Shown here one piece after another: positions 31,979 to 43,611 of a stretch of 64,000 bases of DNA (positions are counted from its first letter, which is position 1; each line of letters begins with the position of its first letter). The DNA comes from Pollenia angustigena (Eukaryota; Arthropoda; Insecta; Diptera; Polleniidae): NCBI GenBank assembly GCA_930367215.1, contig OV884059.1, positions 19,306,945-19,370,944 on the forward strand. Reading direction: 5' to 3'. A program made the position numbers and the translations under genes. The notes under the pieces were generated by a model. That model was not told the DNA's origin and made no database searches. It worked only from the letters and a program-made list of their open reading frames with translations.

Positions 31979-32115
31979 GGCCTGTACGTCGATAGCGAAT
32001 GAAGACTTCGTTCGCATAAATTACATTAAAAACAAAAACAAATTATAAAATATTGTTTTTGTTTTACGTGTAAGTTATGCGAACGAAGTCTTCATTCGCT
32101 ATTGACAAACAGGCC
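31979..32115. mobile_element. 137-bp palindromic MITE, GGCCTGT ends
   Basis: ATAGCGAATGAAGACTTCGT and ACGAAGTCTTCATTCGCTAT form long arms around an A/T-rich centre, with GGCCTGT/ACAGGCC at the tips. Flanking duplications are not clear. Confidence 0.65.
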
Positions 32116-32330
32116 AATTGTATTTTTTTAACAAAAAACTACTAAATTGTTTGTAAATTAATGCAACACTTCATAATAGTGACCTAGTTGAAATGACATT
32201 TGAAGTAAATAAAAAAAAACATATACAAATAAAAACAAAACAAATTAAAAGTTTTAAATAAATCAATTAATTTAACAAAAAATAAATTTGTGATCAAAAA
32301 GTTGCTAAGAAAAAATAAAATAAATTTTAA

Positions 32331-35300
32331 ATGGATTTAACAATCGCGGTGTATTTTATGGATGATTGCCAGGAAGACGATGAGAGAGTTCAAGTAAGTC
32401 GAAAAGAGCTAAGAGATATGTACAATGTGCTGGAGCTGCCCACAAAGCAGTAAGTATGTGAGTTATGTACATTAGACTGGTCGCATCTTGTATGGGATTT
32501 TTTTTTTTTAAATTTAAATGTTTGCGCTGCTTTAAATATGAGGTTTGGTGTAAGAAATCAAGTCCTAATTTTTCAGCTCAATCCGACGGTGCCTAGTCGT
32601 GCCAAGTGGGGCCCAAAGTTCCCCATATGATAAAAAAAAACATCTATTCAATCAGATACTAGATGAAAAGCCGGTCTTAAAGACCGAAAATCGAAAATCT
32701 GGCTTCGTTACGATCTTCCGCAGAGAAAATACTTTAAGTATGCCAAATTTCAGCTTCCTATGTCATCAGATGGCTTCAGAAAGTTGCGGAAAGAATAGGA
32801 CATACATGCAAACATCCTTACATACTAAGAAATTATATATTGTATAGATAGATTAAAGTATTTGCAGTTTAATATTTTAGTATGATACGAACGAAAGATT
32901 TTTAACTAATTTTAACTAATTCGGGGTCGCTGAATCCAGTGGTGCTAGCCGTTTTTTTAGGTTAGCTTTAGTTTTCGAGATATACCGTTATTTCGAAAAT
33001 TAAGGATGTTGCACAACATATGTTCGCGCAACTCAAAAACGCTTTAGCTTATTGAAAAACTAAAAAAATCTAAATTCGGCAATAAAATTTACTTTAAGAA
33101 AGTTAAAACTTTTTTCTTCATATTGGCTCTGGTTTTCGAGATATACCGTTATTTCGAAAATTAGGGAGGTTGCACAACATATGTTCGCGTAACTCAAAAA
33201 CGCTTTAGTTTATTGAAAAACAAAAAAAACCGAAATTCCGCAATAAAATTTAATTTAAGAAAGTTAAAACTTTTTTCTTCATATTGGCTTTGGTTTTCGA
33301 GATATACCGTTATTTCGAAAATTAAGGAGGTTGCACAACATATGTTCGCGTAACTCAAAAACGCTTTAGCTTATTGAAAAACTAAAAAAAACCGAAATTC
33401 CGCAATAAAATTTACTTTAAGAAAGGTAAAACGTTTTTCTTATATGCGCAGTCGTTTTAGAAACATAATTTTTTTTTCTGGAAAAAAAAATAATTTTTTT
33501 ATTAAAATTTCGGAATTTTTGTTTTTAAAAATTCATAAAAAATTGAAAAATGGAGCTATGCTTCCAATTTTATAGAGTCATATAAAAAACAATATTGCAA
33601 ACAAAACAAGCTATAAATGATTAAAATCTGTATAATTGAAATTCTTATATTTGGCCCGTGTAGTGCCTAGGATGCCTCAAGAAGGGTCAAATGTATGACT
33701 GGAGTTGGTCTTGAGGCATCCTAGGCACTACACGGGCCAAATATAAGAATTTCAATTATACACATATGGCGGTTTAATAAAATTCTTATATTAATTAAAA
33801 TTTTTCGTCTTTTGTGAATACATAAAATCAAAAGTTGTAAACAGATTTTAATCATTTATATCTTGTTTTGTTTGCAATATTGTTTTTTATGTGACTCTAT
33901 AAAATTAGAAGCATAGCTCCATTTTTCAATTTTTTATGAATTTTTAAAAACAAAAATTCCGAAATTTTAATAAAAAATTTATTTTTTTTCCAGAAAAAAA
34001 AATTATGTTTCTGAAACGACTGCGCATATAAGAAAAACGTTTTACCTTTCTTAAAGTAAATTTTATTGCGGAATTTCGGTTTTTTTTAGTTTTTCAATAA
34101 GCTAAAGCGTTTTTGAGTTACGCGAACATATGTTGTGCAACCTCCTTAATTTTCGAAATAACGGTATATCTCGAAAACCAAAGCCAATATGAAGAAAAAA
34201 GTTTTAACTTTCTTAAATTAAATTTTATTGCGGAATTTCGTTTTTTTTTGTTTTTCAATAAACTAAAGCGTTTTTGAGTTACGCGAACATATGTTGTGCA
34301 ACCTCCCTAATCTTCGAAATAACGGTATATCTCGAAAACCAAAGCCAATATGAAGAAAAAAGTTTTAACTTTCTTAAAGTAAATTTTATTGCCGAATTTC
34401 GGTTTTTTTTAGCTTTTCAATAAGCTAAAGCTAAAGCTAACCTAAAAAACGGCTAGCACCACTGGATTCAGCGACCCCGAATTAGTTAAAAATCTTTCGT
34501 TCGTATCATACTAAAATATTAAACTGCAAATACTTTAATCTATCTATACAATATATAATTTCTTAGTATGTAAGTATGTTTGCATGTATGTCCTATTCTT
34601 TCCGCAACTTTCTGAAGCCATCTGATGACATAGGAAGCTGAAATTTGGCATACTTAAAGTATTTTCTCTGCGGAAGATCGTAACGAAGCCAGATTTTCGA
34701 TTTTCGGTCTCTAAGACCGGCTTTTCATCTAGTATCTGATTGAATAGATGTTTTTTTTTATCATATGGGGAACTTTGGGCCCCACTTGGCACGACTAGGC
34801 ACCGTCGGATTGAGCTGAAAAATTAGGACTTGATTTCTTACACCAAACCTCATATTTTAAGCAGCGCAAACATGTCAATTTAAAAAAAAAAAAATTGCGA
34901 CCAGTCTAATGTACATACTTATAAAAAATTAAAAGTGTAGGTTTTTATTAGATTTATATCAAATTTCCGCGTTTCTAAAGATATTTTTCTTATGCTTCTT
35001 AAGAAGCTAGAAGCCTTTAATAACAACCATTTTAGAAGCACTTATATACATGCTGACGTTAAACTAGCTACCTTCTTGCGCTTCTTAGCAACTGGGAGCT
35101 ATCATCAGACTGTTGGGAATGAAATTCTTTCGTCCTCAAGTACATCTTCGGTCTGCAGAATTATTAAGGAATGTCTAAATTTCTTTGAAAATGACATTTG
35201 TTCAGAATGGATTAAAGACAGTCGTCCTGAAGATGAAAACGATATAAAACAAGCCTTTTTGAAACCGCTGGTTTCCCTGGAATTATTGGTTGTGTAGACG

Positions 35301-36018
35301 GAACACACGTCCGTATAAAATCGCCAGGAGATGACCGTAAACACCTGTACTACAACCGAAAAGGGTATTACAGTATTAATGTTATGGTGGTAAAATTTAA
35401 AGTTCAATTAATAATTTGATTGATTACACTGTGCTAAAATATATGTTTTCCAGATTTGTGATCACAAAACCTTAATTTTGCATGTTGATGCTAGGCATCC
35501 TGGAGCCAACCATGATGCGTTTGTATGGGATCAGAGCGTCATAGACCAAAAGCTGCAATATAACTATGACAACGGTCATAAAAATACGTGGATTCTTGGT
35601 ATGTAATACAAAATATGAAGTCTTTAAATTCTATTTAAATTTTTTCAAAATAGGGGATGGTGGTTATAAGCTCAAACCCTTTCTCATGACTCCATTTAGG
35701 AATCCTACCAGCTTAGAAGAAAGGCGCTTTAACAAAAAACACGCAAGTGCGCGAAATGTAGTCGAACGCTGCTTTGGGGTTCTGAAAAATAGGTTTAGGT
35801 GCATTATAGGATCACGAGGGCTCCACTACGATCCAGATAAAGCAACAAAAATAATAAATGCGTGTTGTGCACTTCACAACATGTGCATATTTTACAAATG
35901 TGAAGAGCCTGAACAAGTGGAAGAAGAAGAGGTGGCTGGAGGAGAGATTGAAGAAGTGTTGGGAGAAGTCGAAGAAGGTGCAATTGCAATAAGAAGATCC
36001 ATTGCCATGAATTTGTAA
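32331..36018 (+). pseudogene. PIF/Harbinger transposase, four exons, one frameshift
   Basis: Exon 1 (32331-32449) begins MDLTIAVYFMDDCQEDDERV and ends at a GTAAGT donor; the first intron holds a 2.4-kb fold-back element. Exon 2 (about 34990-35389) encodes LATFLRFLATGSYHQTVGNE and GCVDGTHVRIKSPGDD (first catalytic Asp). Intron 35390-35453. Exon 3 (35454-35598) encodes ICDHKTLILHVDARHPGANH. Intron 35599-35653. Exon 4 (35654-36018) completes WILGDGGYKL (second Asp) and has ARNVVERCFGVLKNRF (catalytic Glu) and an acidic tail. One missing T in the run at about 35255 separates the two halves of exon 2. The exon 1/exon 2 junction is not fully resolved. Otherwise the gene looks complete. Confidence 0.85.
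32465..34916. mobile_element. Fold-back element A, TSD ATGTACAT, TAGACTGG ends
   Basis: A 2436-bp element (32473-34908) between ATGTACAT repeats. Two arms of about 1.2 kb mirror each other from TAGACTGGTCGC to a central hairpin (CCTAGGATGCCTCAAGA and its inverse, near 33662-33730). Each arm carries two to three tandem units of about 120 bp (GAGATATACCGTTATTTCG, CAACATATGTTCGCG, AAACGCTTTAG). The two 82-codon frames at 32599-32847 and 34544-34792 are mirror images and have no domain. It sits in the first intron of the Harbinger transposase. Confidence 0.9.
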
Positions 36019-36166
36019 AAAAATTTATTGTTAACACATAAATTAAAAACAATATACATATGTATTTATAATTTATATTTAATAAAAAATGTTATATACA
36101 TACATATGACTACCATATTCGTTAGCGTTTTTTTCTTCGTAGACATATAACAAAAACCTTTTTATT

Positions 36167-36760
36167 CTAATTTTTATTTTTTAAATAATTGTTGAGCATA
36201 CCCTCTATTTGGTTTGTACTTTGCTGAATCGCCCTCAAACAAGCTGCTGTTGCTTCAGCCGAGTCCGCACTTCTCCTTGATGATTCAGCTTGTACCTCAG
36301 CAGCGTCAGCCAACCTTTCAATAGCATCAGCCAACTTTTTTACTGCATCAACCTGGTTTATGGCTGTTGCTGCAGTTTGCTCAGACACCCTAATTTGTCG
36401 GCGAATGAGAGACAACTGGGCGTCAAAATTAGTTTTTCTTTTTTTAACCGAGGAGAAAACTAGATCCTCGTTGTCATTTAACAAAATTTGTTCACTTTTA
36501 GAAGCGTTTTCTTCTGTACCAGTGTCTGGTGTCTGTTGTTGTGGCAAAATCTTTGAGCACTGTGGCAGTTCTTCATCAACATTTTTTGACGGTTGCACTT
36601 TCTCAGCCCTTTTTTGTCGGTTTGGTGTTATCACCGCCACTGCGGATTTTTTTTTTTTTGGTGGTGTCTTTACCAATGACTGAAAGCGTTCTTTGACTGA
36701 TTCAGTTGCTGCATTTTTTACGCCTTTACCAAACACCCTGCCGCTAGGTGCTGCAGCTGA
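36167..36760 (-). pseudogene. Harbinger companion protein, C-terminal exon
   Basis: The gene is convergent to the transposase and ends 149 bp from its stop. After a TTGTCTTCAG acceptor the frame encodes a Lys/Ser-rich linker (KTPPKKKKSAVAV) and a C-terminal coiled-coil-like Ala/Gln-rich segment (QVDAVKKLADAIERLADAAE, SADSAEATAACLRAI). Placement and orientation match the Myb/SANT-like second gene of PIF/Harbinger elements. The Myb exon itself is not found to the right, so the gene is incomplete. Confidence 0.6.
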
Positions 36761-36825
36761 AGACAAACACAAAGTTCGGTCTATAATTTGCTATAATTTT
36801 ATGACGAATTAGAGCGCTTTGGTAG

Positions 36826-38046
36826 TTGAATTATCAATTGAATTTAGTAGTATCGCTTTTGGCTCTAAAAACTACTCTCTAGGAGTTAATTTATTTCTTA
36901 TTGTCCTTTATAATAAAAAGTGGGCCATTTTACTATTTATCTTTCATTGTTATTGTTAGACAAGTCAGAGTAAAATAAAAAATAGCTGAGCTGAAACTTT
37001 TCCAAATAATTAAAAATACATATAAATTCATTTTTAAATATACATAGTTTTCATAAAATTTTGTTTAATTTGACATGAAAAACCTATTTAAACAAAAATT
37101 AATATTAAAATAAATTGATGAAATTGGCCTTTAATGTTTTATGCTTGTATTCATAAAATTTTTTTAAATTTTATAAAGGTTTAAAGAACAAATTTACTAT
37201 GAAAATTGTCCTTAATAAGCGTTTGTTAAATTTAATAACCGTTTGTGGGGGTTAAAGTTTAAAACCTAACGTGGACAATTTTTTTTAAAAAAATTTACAA
37301 AGTCGCCAATTTGTTCAAACACTAACCTTATAAAAGTTTCATCAATGAATAACTAGCATATTTTTTAATGCTTTGCAAAAATTATTTTATAAAATTTGTT
37401 TTCACTGATTTTCACTAGAAAAATAAAAACACTAATTTTCAACAAAAATTATTAAAGTCATTGAATAAACAAACAGTTCAAAAAATCACTAATACATATC
37501 CTTTAAAAAGACAAAAATAATTTTTTTAGTTCACTTTTATTGGCTTAATTATTAAAAATTTACCCAATATATCCGAAGAGTGAGTTTGGGCTGTTTTTTG
37601 CACTCATTTAATAAATTTGTGTACTAGAACGTGCGGTAACTTTTGGATCCAGCAAGGTCTTAACTTTGAGTACAATATAACTATTTAATATTTAAAATTT
37701 AACTCTTTTTACAGCTTTATACTATTTCACACTCACGCACCACCGATCATAATGAAATTTAAGTAAAAACTGCCATAACTTAGGCAAATTGCTTTTGTAC
37801 TTGGTATTCACTTTTTAACCGCAAATCGTTGCGAAGAAGTCAAAATTACATGGGCAATGTTAGTTTTTGCTGTTGTTGCAATTAAATAACTGTTACAATT
37901 AGCTGAACAACTTTTTAAAGTGACGAAAAAGTATAATTTTAGAACTCATTATTCGATTCTAACGTATTTTGTTGGTGCTAAATTCTGCAAAATCTACGGT
38001 TTAACTACCAAAAGCGACGAAGTAGTTCAAATTTAGTTGATAATCG
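36826..38046. mobile_element. Possible non-autonomous element with TTATCAA ends
   Basis: TTATCAATTGAATTTAGTAG followed by TATCGCTTTTGG at the left, and the inverse of TTATCAACTAAATTTGAACT with TCGTCGCTTTTGG at the right, suggest terminal inverted repeats about 1.2 kb apart. The interior is AT-rich and non-coding. I found no clear target duplication. Confidence 0.45.
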
Positions 38047-39152
38047 AAAATTACTCTGCGAATTGCTCGGAGGGAGTGAATGTAAAACAAAAGGAAAGAT
38101 TAAAAAAATTAAAAATCAATAAAATTTTTGTTCAAAAATATACAAGTATATATTTTAAAGAAAAGGTAAAATAATAAAGCAAAATATTAAGTATTGGAGG
38201 GTAAGTTTGATTACAGCATTAGTTTTTTGCACTTTTTAAATTTTATGTAGTAAAATATTTTTCAAAATTCTGCCACCAAGTCTATCAAAAGCTTCACAAA
38301 TCCGCAGGCAATCGACCTGTTGTATTGCATTTTGTTGACCAATATATCGTTTTGTGCCTTATTAACGGATCTAGCCCTTAATATTCGATTTAAAGGAGGC
38401 ACAACTTACATACATTTTCTGTTCCCTAGCGAAAATAAAGTGAGCAAATCTAAGGGAAACATAAACAAATTACGGAGGAAAAACATTTTCATGATAAGGG
38501 GAATTTTTTTTTGCCGTGAACATTTTTTCACGTTATTATTCTCTTTTGAATTACCATTTTTCCATGGGAGTTTTTCATGATCGCAAATATGTGAAAAGGG
38601 GAAAAATTACGAGGGAAAATAATTCACGATAGAAGTGATTGTATGCAAAAATATTTCTAAACACAAGTTTTTTGGTGTACAAAAAAATATGGTTTAATAC
38701 TACAAAAAATTTAAAATTATTTTACATGGGTAGTGATTAATCGGTTAACCGTTTTAAACGACGTTCTTTCCAAAACTAAAAATGTTGAACCTTAAACTTG
38801 CAACTCCCGAGAATTCAAAGAATATTATATGCATATTATATCTCTTCTGAAATTCTTGATTCATTGAATACGACTGCCAAACATCCGAAATCTTTCCGAG
38901 TAAAAGTTTTTAGCCCATAAAGATCTACAGATTTGTTCGAATTTCATACAAATTATTTGTTCTTAAAAGCCACATTTTCTTAGCATGCTTATATAATTCT
39001 TTATGCAAAAATGTTCGCTTACAGTCCACTCTGTTTTTTATATATTTTTTTTTAACCAACTGGCAACATGTTTTTATTAACCTTTCTGGCAACTATTATA
39101 AATGTCAAATTTCGCAATTTATATTTCATAAAATACCAATGAAACTGATATC
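38047..39152. other. AT-rich interval, no gene seen
   Basis: The 86-codon frame at 38320-38580 has no recognisable domain. TGATTAATCGGTTAACCG at 38733 resembles the hAT-related text at 29840-29910 and may be a second relic of it. Confidence 0.35.
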
Positions 39153-39571
39153 TATTACTACGTTTATACGTAGCCTATTCGCCAAATAAAAATTATTTGC
39201 GATTAACTAACTTACTGTTTATATGTCTATTTCTTAATGAATATTCTTTTTTTTAAGCGATGCCAGATGGAAAATTTATTCATTTAGTAGCACTGTATGT
39301 ATATAAACTTTTTATTTTTTAAATGAAAAAGATCAAAAATTATTGTGTTTTTTGTAATTTATTTGCACTTTTGTTGTCATATGAATGTGCCACATCGAAA
39401 TAAAAACTTAAAACGGTTAAAAGTGTGGCAATGCTTAAAATCTTATTTGCAAATAGTATCGTTAATCAGGAATTGTTTTCATGAGTTAGCTATTCGAAAA
39501 TAAAAATTAAATTCACTGTTTATGCGGCAATATTCTCTACTTGCAATATATTTATTTGCGAATAAGTGGTG

Positions 39572-40693
39572 CGTATAAACGGCGGTGCGCAAAATGACCC
39601 CAGGAAATATGGCCCCAAAACGAAAATGAAAAACGGCCCCAAAATTGTACATGAGACACAACAACACGCAATTTTGGCGCAATTTTTTTGTTTTTTTTTT
39701 GGGGTTATTTTTCATTTTTTCGTTAGGGTGTTTTTGCATTTTAAGTGGAATGAAAAATGACCCCAATATCAAGGAATGAACAAGGGCCCCAAATAAAATC
39801 ACAATTTTTACTTTGGGGCTATTTTTCATCTACTAATAAAAAATGCAAGTTTAAAGAAATGAAAAATCACCCCAAACATTTTTACACAAATTTTATAAAA
39901 TTCTATGTAAAAGTTTGTAGGGATAACATAAAAAACCCGAATTCTTATACCAAAGTAGAGAAAATCCTTGCCGGTTATGCAGAGATGCTTTAGTTAGCGA
40001 AGCCGGTGTTTGTTCTACCATAGAGGAAAAAATCCTAGAGCTATTACGAGAAGAGTTCGTTATAATAGAAAAAGGCCGGCTATGTAGTGTAGCTTTAGTG
40101 AGCGAAGCCAGTGTTCGTTATACCAAAGAGAAGAAAATCCTTTCACCCAGCCGAAGGCCGGCTATACAGAGAAGCTTTAGTTAGCGAAGCCAGTGTTCGT
40201 TATACCATAGAAAAAAAAATCCTTGCGCCCGGCCGAAGGCCGTCTATAACGTAGAGCTTAAGTAAGCAAAGCCAGTGTTCGTTATACCATAGAGAAAAAA
40301 ATCCTTATGCATGGCCGAAAGCCCAACCGTGCTATCAATCGTACGATTTTTAAAACCAAAACTGTATAATTATCCGGATTTTGAAATCGGGATTCTAAAT
40401 TTGGTACTTTTAGTTTTGGGCATATAAACTCCGTCGAAAATGTTTAATGTCACTTTCTTTGTGTTCTTTTTTGGGGTTAAAATTCATTATAAATTTTGAG
40501 GTGATTTTTCATAATGAAGAATAACCCCAAATTTAGGGTCAATTTTATTTTATTTTTAGGGTTATTTTTCATTTTTTTGGGATAATTATTCATTAAAAAA
40601 ATGGGGCCATATTGCATTATGAAAAATAGCCCCAAATTTGGGGTCAATTTTCATTTATTTTTTGGGGCCATATTTCGCAGCGCCCGTATAAAC
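39572..40693. mobile_element. MULE-like element, 9-bp TSD CGTATAAAC
   Basis: 1104 bp (39581-40684) with ends GGCGGTGCGCAAAATG and the inverse of GGCGCTGCGAAATATG, flanked by CGTATAAAC. Both subterminal regions hold many copies of GGGGYNATTTTTCAT / ATGAAAAATGACCCC, likely binding motifs. The 9-bp duplication fits Mutator-like elements, as for 23884-24501. It encloses a Helitron-like tandem block. Confidence 0.7.
39945..40345 (+). repeat. 83-bp tandem repeats of Helitron-related sequence
   Basis: Four imperfect units contain AGCGAAGCCAGTGTTCGTTATACC, AGAGAAAAAAATCCTT and GGCCGAAGGCC. The same text occurs once in the Helitron-type element at 44740-45469 (TAGCGAAGCCGGTGTATGTT, GAGGAGAAAATCCTTGCCC), so this block derives from that family. 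Confidence 0.65.
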
Positions 40694-40702
40694 GTAGTAT
40701 AT

Positions 40703-41770
40703 GACATTTTGCAAAACATCTTAAGTCGAGCAAAAAAGTTAAAAAAACTCATTTTTATCAAATAATAAAATAAGCCAAAAATAAAGAAAAATTTTGTATA
40801 TAATACAAACTTTTAAAAACGTAAACAAAAGTGTTTTTTAGTTTTTAATGAAAATTCGTATAATAAACAACCTTTTCAACTTTTTAATTTTGACTTAAGA
40901 TGTTTTGTCAAAATGCCATAGATATTAATGTTTTGTTTGATTTCGTCACCAAAATATTTAAAATTTATCTCATACTTAAGGCTTAAAAAGCATTGAAATT
41001 ATTTACAGTTTTGTTTTTATTGTAAGCTTTTAAAGCATTTGAAATAATTAATAAATAAGATTTTTGTTTTAACTATTTAAATTAAATTTTATTTTGTTTA
41101 AAAAGAGTGGTTTTATTGAAGAAAATAATTTGTATGTAGTCCGAAATGTGGATTATACAAGGTTTCACTTATTATCCATAAAATGACTTATAAAAAAATC
41201 GGTTTAGTCCAAATTCATTTATAGTCCGCAAAAGTTGTGCAACTATGGTAGTGGACTATAAGCGAAAAGTACTGTATAATTTTTTTTCTGCAACCTTGAC
41301 GATCTTCTCATGTGAAATGTTTATCAACCAGAGACTCATTTAAGCTTTTGTCGAATTTTTGAATAAAACTTTTCTTGAGCTTTCCGGCATGATTTCAGTT
41401 TGTTTTCTAAAGTATTTATTCCTGAGTTCACGAGATTTTCGTCCGATTACCCAATTACGTTTTGCTTCCTTTTATTTTGTTCCGTGCTGCCTTCTGGAAT
41501 ATTTTCCTCCAACTCAGTTTGCATTTGTCGGATTGTAATTTAATTGTAATGGGTAAGTTTTCATAAAAAGAATGAACGTCTGGCCATTTAAGTGGTAGAA
41601 TTCTTATCAAATCTTTTTACTTTTTTTTCGTGATTGGTAGAGGGCTGTGATTGCACTGCACAAGATAGTCACCTAAATTTTAGTCTGTGTTTTGTCTAAT
41701 GTCCAAGTAAAAAAACATAAACAAATGACGTAGAGGCATAACACAGTCATTTTGGCCAGCTTAACTAACC
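40703..41770. other. AT-rich interval with a MITE fragment
   Basis: 41238-41271 (GGACTATAAGCGAAAAGTACTG followed by TA) is the right end of the CAGTACTTTTCG MITE seen complete at 4309-4882. The rest shows no gene. Confidence 0.5.
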
Positions 41771-41892
41771 CTGCGGCCACACGTTCAAGTTGTTCTTGAT
41801 AGTCTTTTACATATACTGCTTGTCAAAATTTACATAAATTGAAAGCTATGACGTAGGCTGCACTCAATTTGTAAGCAATTTACTTCCAAGAT

Positions 41893-41929
<37 letters not shown>

Positions 41930-42106
41930 GAGACAAACCTGTACTCAGCTGTTAAATTGAAAGTAAATTGCCAAACAAATGGAAAGGTGAAATTGAAAGC
42001 CATCTCGTGGTCAATTTAAAAAGTGTGAGTGTGTTAGTAAAAAACTGAGAGTGTATTGCAAATTGAAAGGAATTGAAAGGCAAAACTTGATCGTGTGGCC
42101 ACCAAG
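41771..42106. mobile_element. Small element with GGCCACACG ends
   Basis: CTGCGGCCACACGTTCAAGTT and the inverse of CTTGGTGGCCACACGATCAA bound about 335 bp. A perfect (AAC)n run (41893-41930) lies in the middle, flanked by AGCAATTTACTT and AAGTAAATTGCC, which are inverse of each other. No target duplication is confirmed. Confidence 0.55.
41893..41930. repeat. (AAC)12 microsatellite
   Basis: Uninterrupted AAC trinucleotide run. Confidence 0.9.
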
Positions 42107-42170
42107 TAAACAAAACAAGTGTAATACAAAGTTTAAAACAAAATTTTAACGGAACACCGTTTGATTACTG

Positions 42171-43459
42171 TAAGGTGGGTCTAGGACCGTCCTCTATTCC
42201 CCGGACACCGTCCTCTTTTTTTGGGCATCCGGGGCAGTCCTACTTCTTTTTTATCAAGTGTCCGGGCTTGTCCGGCTTTTAACACCTTTATTGAAAATTT
42301 GTTCCTGCATTTAAACTTTAAATCACAGGTCACAAAATTCATTAAAAAAAGATTTGGGTGCTCTGGTTTTTTTTTAAGATAGGTATGATTTAATTTTTGG
42401 GGACGTAACGTGAAAAAAGAGTAGTTTTCTTTGAAAATGGAGCTCCCAAAAAAAAATCCAACAAATAAGCAAAAACAACCTTATCAATGTCGTTACTTTT
42501 GTTCAAATAAATATTTATTGCTGAAATGGCCATATTAAAATTTCATTTTAAGATTATTTTTGGAAAGAAATAAAAAATCATATCTTAAAAAAAAGTACAT
42601 CCTTCAAAGTTTCAGGATTTTGAAAGAACAGTTTGAAGTATTATATAAAAAAAAATCAGCAAAAAATAGGGTTTTGACTAAGTCCATTTTTAAAATTTTA
42701 TATTTTGCAAAGACATTTTTTTTAAATATATTTATCGCCATTTTCTCAATGTATCGACAAACTGCCTGTTACTTAATGTCAACATAAATTTATTGGACCG
42801 ATAAACTGCCCGTTAACGATTTTGGGTTTCTCAATGTACCAACAAAAAACATTGTTTTCAGCTGGCAAAGCCACTCAAAATACATGTAAAAGTTGGGAGT
42901 CAGCTGATTGAATTCATCGGTACGGCAAATAAAAGGAAAATAAATAATTGGCAGATGAGTGCCGGTTAGCTTTGCGATAAAATCGAAGCAAATGAGACAT
43001 TAAGAAAACCAAATTTCTTTAATGTGCAGTTTTTCGTTGGGAAAAAAGATAATTGCCTAATGAGAAAATGGCCATTATTGTAGCCTCAAGTATTCTCTTT
43101 AAACTGACAAAAATCATCTTCGTATGTAAAGTAGTTTTCCAGATATTAAAAAAATAAACTCAACACATTCGGCGAAATTATGATATTTTGAATATGACAT
43201 AACTTTTGAAAAAAATTAAAAAAATTGTTTTTCGTTGATATATGTTCTTTATGGGATGAAAGAAACCCTCTCGCCAAATTTCATTTAAATCGAAAGGGGT
43301 CAAGTCCCACTCTATGTCGATTTGACATGGAATTGCCCAAATTAAGTTTTTGTGTAAAAACAAATTTTGGTTGTTAATTTTTATGCCGTCGTTAATTTTA
43401 TTAAAATTAGGTTGTTTAAAAAGTGTCCTCTTTTTCTCAAAATAGAAATGGCAAGCCTA
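42171..43459. mobile_element. hAT-like element relic with GTCCTCTTTTT subterminal motifs
   Basis: The right end TGGCAAGCCTA is the inverse of TAGGCTTGCCA, as in the hAT element at 50299. The left side has repeated GTCCTC, CCCCGGACACC and TCCGGGC motifs, matched by GTGTCCTCTTTTTCTC near the right end. The left terminus and 8-bp duplication are not clear. No transposase is visible. Confidence 0.5.
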
Positions 43460-43611
43460 CATAATACCCACTCCACTATTGTGCGAGTATAAAGAGATTA
43501 AACAAGACAATCCAAAATCTTTTAAACAAATTTCTTGATTTTAGCTTATTTCGTTCGTATTGCGTAAAATTAAAGAAACATTTTGCTCAAACCAAGCCAC
43601 ACATACATATA

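Larger units (their letters stand above)
39153..40702. mobile_element. MITE with TACTACGTTTATACG ends, host of a MULE-like insertion
   Basis: The ends TACTACGTTTATACG (39156) and CGTATAAACGTAGTA (to 40699) are flanked by TAT. The inner right arm (39480-39580: ATTTGCGAATAAG...GCGTATAAAC) matches the left arm (CGTTTATACGTAGCCTATTCGCCAAATAAA). The MITE is therefore about 440 bp, interrupted near its right end. Confidence 0.65.

Noticed and set aside
32599..34792. Two 82-codon frames of almost the same sequence on opposite strands
   Set aside because: They are mirror images in the arms of fold-back element A.
39945..40345. CRISPR-like array of spaced repeats
   Set aside because: The units are contiguous, imperfect tandem copies of Helitron-related sequence in a eukaryotic context; there are no unique spacers.
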